A stretch of DNA of 11,201 nt from Clostridiaceae bacterium. GTDB taxonomy: Bacteria; Bacillota; Clostridia; Oscillospirales; Acutalibacteraceae. The position numbers and the translations under genes are program-made. Numbering within the stretch: the first letter of the stretch is position 1; each line of letters opens with the position of its first letter. Location of the stretch: contig JAEDIH010000057.1 of assembly GCA_016292575.1 (NCBI GenBank), forward strand, positions 1 through 11,201, read 5' to 3'. Below the pieces are notes generated by a model that saw only the letters and a list, made by a program, of their open reading frames with translations, searched no databases and was not told where the DNA came from. This document shows, piece by piece, positions 5,981-11,201 of this stretch.

Positions 5981-6017
5981 CTTATAAAGACCGCCATAGT
6001 ACGACAGCCGATTTTTT
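5969..6017 (+). terminator. Second terminator-like hairpin, overlapping the first
   Basis: CGGCTGT (5969-5975) pairs with ACAGCCG (6004-6010) across a 28-base loop, followed by TTTTTT (6012-6017). Its left arm overlaps the right arm and T run of the 5940-5980 hairpin, so the two cannot form together. Confidence 0.4.
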
Positions 6018-6101
6018 GTGTTTCTATCCCTATTTGAACGGATAAGTGAGCTAAGTTGCCATTTTTATTACTTCCTATCAAAAAAATAAACTTATAAACG
6101 C

Positions 6102-6135
6102 TTGACACATACGCATAAAGGGCGTATAATGTCAA
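6102..6135 (+). promoter_or_regulatory. Perfect consensus sigma-A promoter of hicAB inside an operator-like inverted repeat
   Basis: TTGACA (6102-6107), exactly 17 bases and TATAAT (6125-6130), giving a leader of only about 14 bases. The arms TTGACA (6102-6107) / TGTCAA (6130-6135) and ATACGC (6109-6114) / GCGTAT (6122-6127) form an almost continuous inverted repeat covering both promoter boxes. This fits autorepression by the HicB DNA-binding domain. Confidence 0.85.
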
Positions 6136-6150
6136 TGTAGGAGGCTGGAT

Positions 6151-6324
6151 ATGAAGCAAAGAGATTTAGTAAAGCTTTTTGAAAAAAACGGCTGGACGTT
6201 TTATCGAAACGGTGGAAATCATGATATTTACATCAAAGGAAAGAACAGTGAATCCATTCCGCGCCACAAGGAAGTTAACGAAAAACTTGCAAAATCACTC
6301 ATAAAACGCTGGGGCTTGAAATAA
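6151..6324 (+). CDS. hicA: HicA mRNA interferase toxin
   Basis: A 57-residue toxin of the HicA/YcfA-like family. HicA is a small double-stranded-RNA-binding-fold RNase that cuts mRNAs and stops growth unless HicB binds it. The catalytic histidine is His24 in GGNHDIY, the counterpart of the family GGSH motif. The C-terminal half carries the conserved IPRHKEVN and the helix KLAKSLIKRWGLK. Length is normal for the family. ATG 6151 follows AGGAGG (6139-6144) by 6 bases. hicB begins 45 bases after its stop in the same orientation. No frameshift or missing catalytic residue is seen, so the toxin appears intact. Confidence 0.93.
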   Translation: MKQRDLVKLFEKNGWTFYRNGGNHDIYIKGKNSESIPRHKEVNEKLAKSLIKRWGLK

Positions 6325-6369
6325 AGTCCACTGTGTTGCCAAAAATAATAACCGAAAGAGGTGTACGCT

Positions 6370-6765
6370 TTGAAAGTAGTTTTTCCTGTAATAATTTCAA
6401 CTGAAAAAACTGAGCAGTATCACGATGTCTTTATCCCTGACCTTGAAATCAATACTGAGGGTGAGGATATCACCGATTCAATCGAAATGGCTCGGGATGC
6501 TATAGGCTTAAAATGTATCACAATGGAAGATATGAACCTTGAAATTCCCTCGCCGAGCGATATTAAGGATATTTCCTTTGGCAAAGACGAATTTGTAACT
6601 TTAGTTGACGTTGACCTTTCCGACTACCGCCGCAAAAATGAAATGCGGACCGTTAAGAAAAACTGCACTCTTCCGAGCTGGCTTTGCTATGAAGCCGAAA
6701 AAGCCAACATCAATTTTTCTGCCGTTTTACAGGCAGCTTTAAAGCGCGAACTTCATATCAACTGA
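6370..6765 (+). CDS. hicB: HicB antitoxin with a ribbon-helix-helix DNA-binding domain
   Basis: A 131-residue antitoxin. The N-terminal part (KVVFPVIIS, then YHDVFIPDLEI and TDSIEMARDAIG) is the partly degraded RNase-H-like fold of HicB that masks the HicA active site. Residues from about 94 on (MRTVKKNCTLPSWL, then NINFSAVLQAALKREL) look like a ribbon-helix-helix domain for operator binding. I chose TTG 6370 because AGAGGTG ends 6 bases upstream and the resulting N-terminus matches typical HicB proteins. The alternative GTG 6361 is part of that ribosome binding site and would add three residues. The cognate operator is probably the inverted repeat at 6102-6135. A strong terminator follows. 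Confidence 0.9.
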   Translation: MKVVFPVIISTEKTEQYHDVFIPDLEINTEGEDITDSIEMARDAIGLKCITMEDMNLEIPSPSDIKDISFGKDEFVTLVDVDLSDYRRKNEMRTVKKNCTLPSWLCYEAEKANINFSAVLQAALKRELHIN

Positions 6766-6781
6766 ATCCTTACGATTTCAC

Positions 6782-6827
6782 GCCCACCGCGATGAGGAAG
6801 CCCTCTCCGGTGGGCTTATTTTGTTTT
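6782..6827 (+). terminator. Terminator of hicAB
   Basis: GCCCACC (6782-6788) pairs with GGTGGGC (6809-6815), with a further inner GAG/CTC pairing, followed by a T-rich tail. Confidence 0.8.
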
Positions 6828-6881
6828 GTCCACAACCCGTCCGCAACAGTGAAAAATTCCCCTGTCAAACAGCGGCAGAAT

Positions 6882-6927
6882 AAAAAACAAAAAAAGCCCC
6901 GAAACCCTTGTAAATAAAGGCTTCGGG
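6882..6927 (-). terminator. Terminator of the tRNA-Val transcript
   Basis: On the minus strand CCCGAAGCC (6927-6919) pairs with GGGTTTCGGG-side bases (6906-6898), with one mismatch, then a run of seven T, a G and six T down to 6882. Confidence 0.8.
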
Positions 6928-6938
6928 AACGTTTAAAC

Positions 6939-7015
6939 TGGTGAGGACAAGTGGACTTGAACCACCGACCCCTTGCATGTCAAGCAAGTACTCTAACCAA
7001 CTGAGCTATGCCCTC
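6939..7015 (-). tRNA. tRNA-Val (anticodon GAC)
   Basis: A complete 77-base cloverleaf including an encoded CCA. The acceptor GAGGGCA pairs with TGTCCTC; the D stem is GCTC/GAGT. The anticodon stem CTTGC/GCAAG holds the loop TTGACAT, giving anticodon GAC for valine (GUC/GUU codons). The T arm is GGTGG, TTCAAGT, CCACT. It has its own promoter and terminator and no neighbouring tRNAs. I saw no second copy of its 3' end in this window, so there is no sign of an integrated element at the tRNA here. Confidence 0.96.
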
Positions 7016-7038
7016 ATGTTTTTTCAAACGACTTACGT

Positions 7039-7067
7039 ATGATACACTATTTTTTACCGCTTGTCAA
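7039..7067 (-). promoter_or_regulatory. Promoter of tRNA-Val
   Basis: On the minus strand: TTGACA (7067-7062), a 17-base spacer and TATCAT (7044-7039). The tRNA begins 24 bases after the -10 box. Confidence 0.83.
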
Positions 7068-7091
7068 GAGTTTTTCTCTCTTTTTCTCTTC

Positions 7092-7141
7092 ACAAAAACA
7101 CAAAAACGGGCAGCAGACTGTAAACAACGCGGTCTGCCGCC
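7092..7141 (-). terminator. Terminator of the 48-residue small gene
   Basis: On the minus strand GGCGGCAGAC (7141-7132) pairs with GTCTGCTGCC (7118-7109), one mismatch, followed by TTTTTGTGTTTTTG. Confidence 0.85.
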
Positions 7142-7151
7142 TATGAGCTTA

Positions 7152-7298
7152 TTACTCAAAATACTTTACGAAATAGCCAAGACCAATGATGGGAAGAATG
7201 GTTTTGATAATACCCTTGAGCATTGTAAGGAACGACTCAAAGATCTTGTTGGCGCCGTCTTCCTCTGCCGCAGCAGTCGTGATGATTTCTTCGTTCAT
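7152..7298 (-). CDS. 48-residue hydrophobic small protein, unrecognised
   Basis: I do not recognise this protein. ATG 7298 lies about 7 bases after a strong AAGGAGGT site, which excludes the longer open frame that begins at 7361. The sequence has an acidic N-terminus (MNEEIITTAAAEEDG), then residues about 18-45 form a hydrophobic and amphipathic helix with scattered lysines (Lys28, Lys32, Lys45) and a central IKTILPIIGLGYF stretch. A small inner-membrane protein is the simplest reading. A bacteriocin-like or holin-like peptide is possible, but there is no immunity, export or modification gene beside it. It has its own promoter at 7333-7361 and a strong terminator, so it is a real, independently transcribed gene. 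Confidence 0.8.
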   Translation of the reverse strand: MNEEIITTAAAEEDGANKIFESFLTMLKGIIKTILPIIGLGYFVKYFE

Positions 7299-7332
7299 GA
7301 AAAGACCTCCTTCTTTAATTAATCTTTTCATA

Positions 7333-7361
7333 ATTTTAACATATATATCATTGACAGTCAA
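7333..7361 (-). promoter_or_regulatory. Promoter of the 48-residue small gene, overlapping the PBP stop codon
   Basis: On the minus strand: TTGACT (7361-7356), a 17-base spacer and TAAAAT (7338-7333). The -35 overlaps the TGA stop of the upstream PBP gene and sits in a 7-base perfect inverted repeat (CATTGAC/GTCAATG, 7349-7363). Confidence 0.75.
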
Positions 7362-8941
7362 TGAGAAAGAACAATATTTTCCGCAATTTCTTTGAAAACC
7401 GGCGCGCAGTCAACAGAGCCGCCCACCCCGTCCTCATTAAGCACAACGGCAATATAATGCGGATTATCCGCCGGGAAAAAGCCGGCGAACCAGGTGCGGC
7501 AGATTTCTTTTTTTCCGTCATAGACTCCGCTTTGTGCAGTACCCGTTTTTCCGGCAAGCTTCAGATACCGGCTCTTTGCGTTCTTTGCGTTGCCGTTTGA
7601 AACCACCGAGGCAAGCAGAACACGCATTTTTTTAACCGTTTTTTCCGAAAGGACGCGCCGCTTGTCCTCGCGCTTCTCCTTTTTGACCAGCCCGTCTTTG
7701 TTCGCAAGACCGAACAGTACCGTCGGTCTGACGTAATATCCGGTTGCAAGCGCATGGTAAACTGCAAGCATCTGAACCGGCGTGATAAGAAGCTTTCCCT
7801 GACCGAAGGAAAAGTTTGCCCTCTCTCCCGGAAGAGTCAGCAGGTCGCTTTGGGGAAGGCAGCCCTTTTCGCCGCTTATGCCCTCGGCAAGCTTTGTTTC
7901 CGCCGAAAGGCCGAGCGAGCGGCAGAACATCAAAAGCGAATCCGTGTCAAGCTTTTCGGAAAGCTTTATAAAATATGTGTTGCAGGAATTTTGCAGCGCC
8001 TCTTTCATTGTCTGCTCTCCGTGCTTTTTGCCGTTGTAGCAGGAAAATACGGTGTCACCCACTTTACAGGTACCCGTGCAGGTGAATCGCATATCCTGCG
8101 AAATTCCGCACTCAAGCGCATAGGCGGCAACAACGCTTTTAAAAACGGAGCCGACGCTATATGACCTCAGAGCCTTGTTCACAAGCGGCGCATTTTCCTT
8201 TTCAAGCTCCTTTGCAAGGTTGTTCCTGTCATATTTCGGCACGCTCGCCATTGAAAGTATCTCTCCGCTTTCAATGTGCATAACAAGCGCACAACCGCTT
8301 TTTATCCTGCTGTTTTCAAGGGCGTCTTCCGTAATTTTCTGAATTTTTGAGTCAAGAGTCAGAACCACACCGGCTTTTGAAGAATAGTTTTCATCGTTTA
8401 TCTGCCTTTTGACGCCCTGCAAAACTCCTCCGGACGCGTCCACGCCGAAGCTTGCTGAAAGACTGCCGCCGTTTTCCTTGAGATAGTCATTATAACCGCG
8501 CTCAATTCCGCTGCTTCCGTTTTTGCTTTTCGGGTCAACATAGCCGACAAGATGGCAGGCAAGGGAATTTTCGGGATATCTTATCGGAACGCGGAACGTG
8601 CAGATACTTTCATCGTTTACCACCTCATCTGTTTTTGAAACATACGGCTTTTTGCTTTCAATAATCTCCTGCGCCCTTTCCTCGCCCAAAAGGCGTGTGA
8701 GAATCTGCTTTGACTTTATTGACGGGGTAAAGACCGAAACCGGCTCTTCTTCGCCGTCAACAAGCAGATTTAAGCTTCGGTCATATATTTTTCCCCTGCT
8801 TTCGGCAATGAGAACGGTTTTGCGGCTGTTTTCCTTTGCCGCAGATGAATATTCCTCTGCCGTTACGGACAGTATTCTGACTGTGAGAAGCAGCAGGCAA
8901 AGCGACAAAAGCGAATACAGCAAGGCAACGCGTTTTCTCAT
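7358..8941 (-). CDS. Class B penicillin-binding protein (peptidoglycan transpeptidase)
   Basis: A 527-residue monofunctional D,D-transpeptidase that cross-links peptidoglycan on the outer face of the membrane. One N-terminal membrane segment spans about 5-24. The conserved RGKIYDR of the PBP dimerisation domain is at about 49-55, and the transpeptidase domain covers the C-terminal two thirds. The three catalytic motifs are SVFK (Ser265 acyl acceptor, Lys268), SCN (319-321) and KTGT (465-468). The layout resembles FtsI/SpoVD-type enzymes, but it is short and has no PASTA domain, and it is not in a division gene cluster, so I give no symbol. The ribosome binding site, GGGTGA about 11 bases before ATG 8941, is weak. 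It is divergent from groESL. No convincing promoter was identified upstream. Confidence 0.93.
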   Translation of the reverse strand: MRKRVALLYSLLSLCLLLLTVRILSVTAEEYSSAAKENSRKTVLIAESRGKIYDRSLNLLVDGEEEPVSVFTPSIKSKQILTRLLGEERAQEIIESKKPYVSKTDEVVNDESICTFRVPIRYPENSLACHLVGYVDPKSKNGSSGIERGYNDYLKENGGSLSASFGVDASGGVLQGVKRQINDENYSSKAGVVLTLDSKIQKITEDALENSRIKSGCALVMHIESGEILSMASVPKYDRNNLAKELEKENAPLVNKALRSYSVGSVFKSVVAAYALECGISQDMRFTCTGTCKVGDTVFSCYNGKKHGEQTMKEALQNSCNTYFIKLSEKLDTDSLLMFCRSLGLSAETKLAEGISGEKGCLPQSDLLTLPGERANFSFGQGKLLITPVQMLAVYHALATGYYVRPTVLFGLANKDGLVKKEKREDKRRVLSEKTVKKMRVLLASVVSNGNAKNAKSRYLKLAGKTGTAQSGVYDGKKEICRTWFAGFFPADNPHYIAVVLNEDGVGGSVDCAPVFKEIAENIVLSH

Positions 8942-9043
8942 TTTTTCCGTTCACCCTTTTTTCTTTTTTAATATTGTTTGAGCAAACGGAAACATAATGC
9001 AAAACAAAGTCGAAAAAATTTTTCCATTATTTTTAAAAAACAC

Positions 9044-9071
9044 TTGATTTTTCAAAAAAAATGACTACAAT
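9044..9071 (+). promoter_or_regulatory. Probable groESL promoter
   Basis: TTGATT (9044-9049), a 16-base spacer and TACAAT (9066-9071). The predicted start near 9078 falls inside the CIRCE element, the usual arrangement for HrcA repression. Confidence 0.7.
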
Positions 9072-9076
9072 ATATT

Positions 9077-9103
9077 TTAGCACTCAGATATAGCGAGTGC
9101 TAA
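9077..9103 (+). promoter_or_regulatory. CIRCE operator (HrcA binding site)
   Basis: A perfect TTAGCACTC, 9-base spacer, GAGTGCTAA. HrcA bound here represses groESL until heat stress, with GroEL assisting HrcA folding. Confidence 0.97.
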
Positions 9104-9136
9104 AAATTAGCAATAACATGATTGGAGGACAAATAC

Positions 9137-9421
9137 ATGAAAATCAGACCACTTCTTGACAGAGTAGTTCTTAAACCCACCGAAATTGAGGAAACAACAA
9201 AGAGCGGCTTCATTCTTACCAGCGCATCGCAGGAAAAGCCCCAGTTTTCCGAGGTTGTTGCAGTCGGCCCCGGTGGAATTGTTGACGGCAAGGAGACCGA
9301 GATGTATGTCAAGGTCGGCGACAAGGTTATTGCAGGCAAGTATTCCGGAACCGAAGTTAAAATTGACGATACCGAATACACCATCGTCCGTCAAAGCGAT
9401 ATTCTCGCAATAGTCGAATAA
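9137..9421 (+). CDS. groES: GroES (Hsp10 co-chaperonin)
   Basis: A 94-residue co-chaperonin that forms the heptameric lid of GroEL in the cytoplasm. It begins MKIRPLLDRVVLKP, has a mobile loop around residues 17-35 (with the hydrophobic FIL that contacts GroEL), a VVAVGPGG roof/beta region and the C-terminal YTIVRQSDILAIVE. Length is normal. I chose ATG 9137 because GGAGG (9124-9128) lies 8 bases upstream; an in-frame TTG at 9122 overlaps that site. It is the first gene of groESL, under the CIRCE operator, with groEL 24 bases downstream. Confidence 0.98.
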   Translation: MKIRPLLDRVVLKPTEIEETTKSGFILTSASQEKPQFSEVVAVGPGGIVDGKETEMYVKVGDKVIAGKYSGTEVKIDDTEYTIVRQSDILAIVE

Positions 9422-9445
9422 CCTAACACAAGGAGGATAACAATT

Positions 9446-11083
9446 ATGGCAAAACAGATTATTTACGGTGAAGAGGCAAGAAAAGCCCTTCAGGCAGGCA
9501 TTGATAAGCTTTCAGACACAGTCAAAATCACCCTCGGTCCCAAGGGCAGGAATGTTGTTATCGACAAAAAGTACGGCGCTCCGCTCATCACGAACGACGG
9601 CGTTACCATTGCAAAGGAAATTGAGCTTGAGGACGCCTTTGAAAACATGGGCGCTCAGCTTGTTAAAGAGGTTGCAACCAAAACTAACGATGTTGCAGGC
9701 GACGGAACAACAACCGCAACCCTCCTTGCGCAGGCTCTTGTCCGCGAGGGAATGAAGAACGTTGCCGCCGGCGCAAACCCGATGGTAGTCAAAAAGGGTA
9801 TTAAAAAGGCTGTTGACACGGCTGTTGAGGCTGTTAAAAAGAACTCAAGCCCCGTAACAACAACAGAAGATATTGCAAGAATCGCAACCGTATCCTCGGC
9901 CGACGAAACAGTCGGCAAGCTCATTGCCGAAGCAATGGAGACCGTTACCGCGGACGGAGTTATCACCGTCGAGGAATCCAAAACCGCAGAAACAGGCAAA
10001 GAGGTTGTTGAGGGTATGCAGTTTGACCGCGGATACATTTCACCCTACATGGCAACCGACACCGACAAAATGGAGGCTGTTATCGACGACGCCTCAATCC
10101 TCATCACAGACAAGAAGATTTCAAACATTCAGGAGGTTCTCCCCCTGCTTGAACAGGTTCTTCAGGCCAGCAAAAAGCTTGTTATCATTGCAGAGGACGT
10201 TGAGGGCGAAGCACTTGCAACGCTGCTTCTTAACAGGCTTCGCGGCACCTTCACCTGCGTTGCCGTCAAGGCTCCCGGCTTCGGCGACAGAAGAAAGGAA
10301 ATGCTTCAGGATATTGCTATCCTCACCGGCGGTCAGGTAATCACCTCCGACCTCGGACTTGAGCTCAAGGAAGCTACTGTTGATATGCTCGGCAGCGCTC
10401 GTCAGGTCAAGGTGACAAAGGAGAACACCATCATTGTCGGCGGCGCAGGCGACAAGGACGCAATCAAGGCCCGCGTCAACCAGATCAAAGCCCAGATTGA
10501 AGCTTCCACCTCTGAGTTCGACCGCGAAAAGCTTCAGGAACGCCTTGCAAAGCTTGCAGGCGGCGTTGCGGTAATCAAAGTCGGTGCTGCAACCGAAACC
10601 GAAATGAAGGAAAAGAAGCTCAGAATTGAAGACGCTCTTGCAGCTACCAAAGCCGCTGTTGAGGAGGGCTCGGTCGCAGGCGGCGGCGTTGCCCTGCTTA
10701 ACGCAATCCCGGCCGTTAAGGCTCTGCTTGACACCACAGAGGATCCCGATGAAAAGACCGGTATCAGAATAGTTGAAAAAGCTATTGAAGAGCCTGTTCG
10801 CCAGATTGCAAAGAACGCAGGTCTTGAAGGCTCGGTTATCATCAACAACATTATCTCCAGCGGCAAAATAGGCTATGGCTTTGACTTTGCAAAAGAGGAA
10901 TATGTTGACATGTCCAAGGCCGGTATCCTTGACCCGACAAAGGTTACCCGTTCCGCACTCCAGAACGCAGCCTCTGTTGCGGCCATGGTGCTCACCACCG
11001 AATCGCTCGTTGCCGATATCCCCGATCCTGCGGCTGACGCTGCTCAGGCGGCTGCTATGGCTCAGGGCGGCGGAATGTACTAA
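9446..11083 (+). CDS. groEL: GroEL (Hsp60 chaperonin)
   Basis: A 545-residue ATP-dependent chaperonin that encloses unfolded proteins in a double-ring cage. The equatorial ATP site shows ITLGPKGRNVV at about 28-38 and GDGTTTAT with Asp86. The apical domain follows, and the second equatorial segment contains EDALAATKAAVEEG with the ATP-hydrolysing Asp, then VAGGGVALL. The C-terminus ends AAAMAQGGGMY, a short version of the Gly/Met-rich tail. ATG 9446 follows AGGAGG (9431-9436) by 9 bases. The gene is intact and full length, cotranscribed with groES and repressed by HrcA. Confidence 0.99.
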   Translation: MAKQIIYGEEARKALQAGIDKLSDTVKITLGPKGRNVVIDKKYGAPLITNDGVTIAKEIELEDAFENMGAQLVKEVATKTNDVAGDGTTTATLLAQALVREGMKNVAAGANPMVVKKGIKKAVDTAVEAVKKNSSPVTTTEDIARIATVSSADETVGKLIAEAMETVTADGVITVEESKTAETGKEVVEGMQFDRGYISPYMATDTDKMEAVIDDASILITDKKISNIQEVLPLLEQVLQASKKLVIIAEDVEGEALATLLLNRLRGTFTCVAVKAPGFGDRRKEMLQDIAILTGGQVITSDLGLELKEATVDMLGSARQVKVTKENTIIVGGAGDKDAIKARVNQIKAQIEASTSEFDREKLQERLAKLAGGVAVIKVGAATETEMKEKKLRIEDALAATKAAVEEGSVAGGGVALLNAIPAVKALLDTTEDPDEKTGIRIVEKAIEEPVRQIAKNAGLEGSVIINNIISSGKIGYGFDFAKEEYVDMSKAGILDPTKVTRSALQNAASVAAMVLTTESLVADIPDPAADAAQAAAMAQGGGMY

Positions 11084-11119
11084 TTTAGATATTAGACATT
11101 AGATTTTAGATATTAGACA
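11084..11119 (+). repeat. Tandem 15-base direct repeat after groEL
   Basis: TTTAGATATTAGACA occurs at 11084-11098 and again at 11105-11119, a period of 21 bases, beginning directly after the groEL stop codon. Short TTAGA units recur between them. Confidence 0.9.
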
Positions 11120-11145
11120 GGGGCTGTCGCACTAAGCGAAGCCTC
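11120..11145 (+). other. Imperfect hairpin after groEL
   Basis: GGGGCT (11120-11125) pairs with AGCCTC (11140-11145, one G-T), and TCGC with GCGA around ACTAA, with one bulged G. There is no T run, so it is not a typical terminator. It could be the end of a small mobile element that continues outside the window. Confidence 0.45.
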
Positions 11146-11160
11146 TAAGAAGTAAAGAAC

Positions 11161-11195
11161 CAACCGGGCAGCCCGAAAAAGGTTGCCCGGTTGCC
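11161..11195. terminator. Strong hairpin, probable groESL terminator and dispersed repeat copy
   Basis: CAACCGGGCA (11161-11170) pairs perfectly with TGCCCGGTTG (11184-11193), extended by GCC/GGT. A short CTTTC follows and the window then ends, so the full T run cannot be judged. It shares 13 bases, inverted, with 5940-5952. Confidence 0.55.
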
Positions 11196-11201
11196 GCTTT
11201 C

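Larger units (their letters stand above)
5825..6150. other. Intergenic region between the divergent esterase 2 and hicA
   Basis: A 326-base stretch with no supportable gene. It holds the esterase 2 promoter (minus strand), two terminator-like hairpins at 5940-6017 read on the plus strand, and the hicAB promoter/operator. A minus-strand open frame of 94 codons across 5875-6159 has no ribosome binding site and overlaps these elements. Confidence 0.7.

Noticed and set aside
5875..6159. Minus-strand open frame of 94 codons across the esterase 2/hicA gap
   Set aside because: No ribosome binding site or family likeness, and it runs across two promoters and the hicA start.
6939..7015. tRNA-Val as an integration site for a mobile element
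   Set aside because: No integrase gene and no second copy of the tRNA 3' end seen in the window.
7008..7322. Plus-strand open frame of 104 codons over the tRNA promoter and the small gene
   Set aside because: It overlaps the tRNA end, its promoter, a terminator and the 48-residue gene, and has no ribosome binding site.
7754..8164. Plus-strand open frame of 136 codons inside the PBP gene
   Set aside because: Antisense to a gene with all three transpeptidase motifs; no domain or initiation signal.
8942..9043. Promoter for the PBP gene
   Set aside because: AT-rich with several weak -10-like boxes on the minus strand, but no pair with acceptable -35 and spacing.
9655..10038. Minus-strand open frame inside groEL
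   Set aside because: Antisense to an intact, highly conserved groEL; a low-complexity Ser/Thr/Val-rich shadow.

Overview
The window looks like chromosomal DNA from a Gram-positive Firmicute, most likely a Clostridia/Oscillospiraceae-type gut bacterium. The basis is strong AGGAGG-type ribosome binding sites, textbook sigma-A promoters with 17-base spacers, a perfect CIRCE operator on groESL, a phi-LC3-type holin and a YqeG-family phosphatase. Base composition is mid-GC. The lineage is inferred from gene families and signals, not from a marker phylogeny.

Layout. Positions 4-1038 encode an anchored or secreted alpha/beta-hydrolase esterase ending at a strong terminator. A minus-strand, cysteine-rich protein with two DUF305 repeats (1130-1702) is divergent from a yqeG-type HAD phosphatase (1877-2413). 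Next comes a membrane-anchored SGNH/CE2-like esterase (2503-3741) and a solitary phage-type holin (3880-4131). A minus-strand block follows: a second esterase (4793-5824), then two small unrecognised ORFs (4442-4717 and 4200-4445) associated with a 62-base exact direct repeat. A hicAB toxin-antitoxin pair (6151-6765) has a perfect consensus promoter embedded in an inverted repeat. Minus-strand tRNA-Val(GAC), a 48-residue hydrophobic small protein and a class B penicillin-binding protein (7358-8941) come next. The groES-groEL operon (9137-11083) closes the window, followed by short repeats and hairpins.

How the genes relate. groES-groEL is a normal HrcA/CIRCE heat-shock operon, and hicA-hicB is a normal self-regulated toxin-antitoxin pair. 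The three predicted esterases at 4-5824 all carry N-terminal hydrophobic anchors and could act on acylated glycans or other esters outside the cytoplasm, but they are separately transcribed. Most other genes are single transcription units with their own promoter and terminator.

No clear new multi-gene system is visible. The parts least explained by known families are the small two-ORF unit with the flanking repeat (4200-4800), the duplicated 17-cysteine DUF305 protein and the 48-residue membrane peptide gene. Three terminators share a sequence core, and a second dispersed hairpin family is present.
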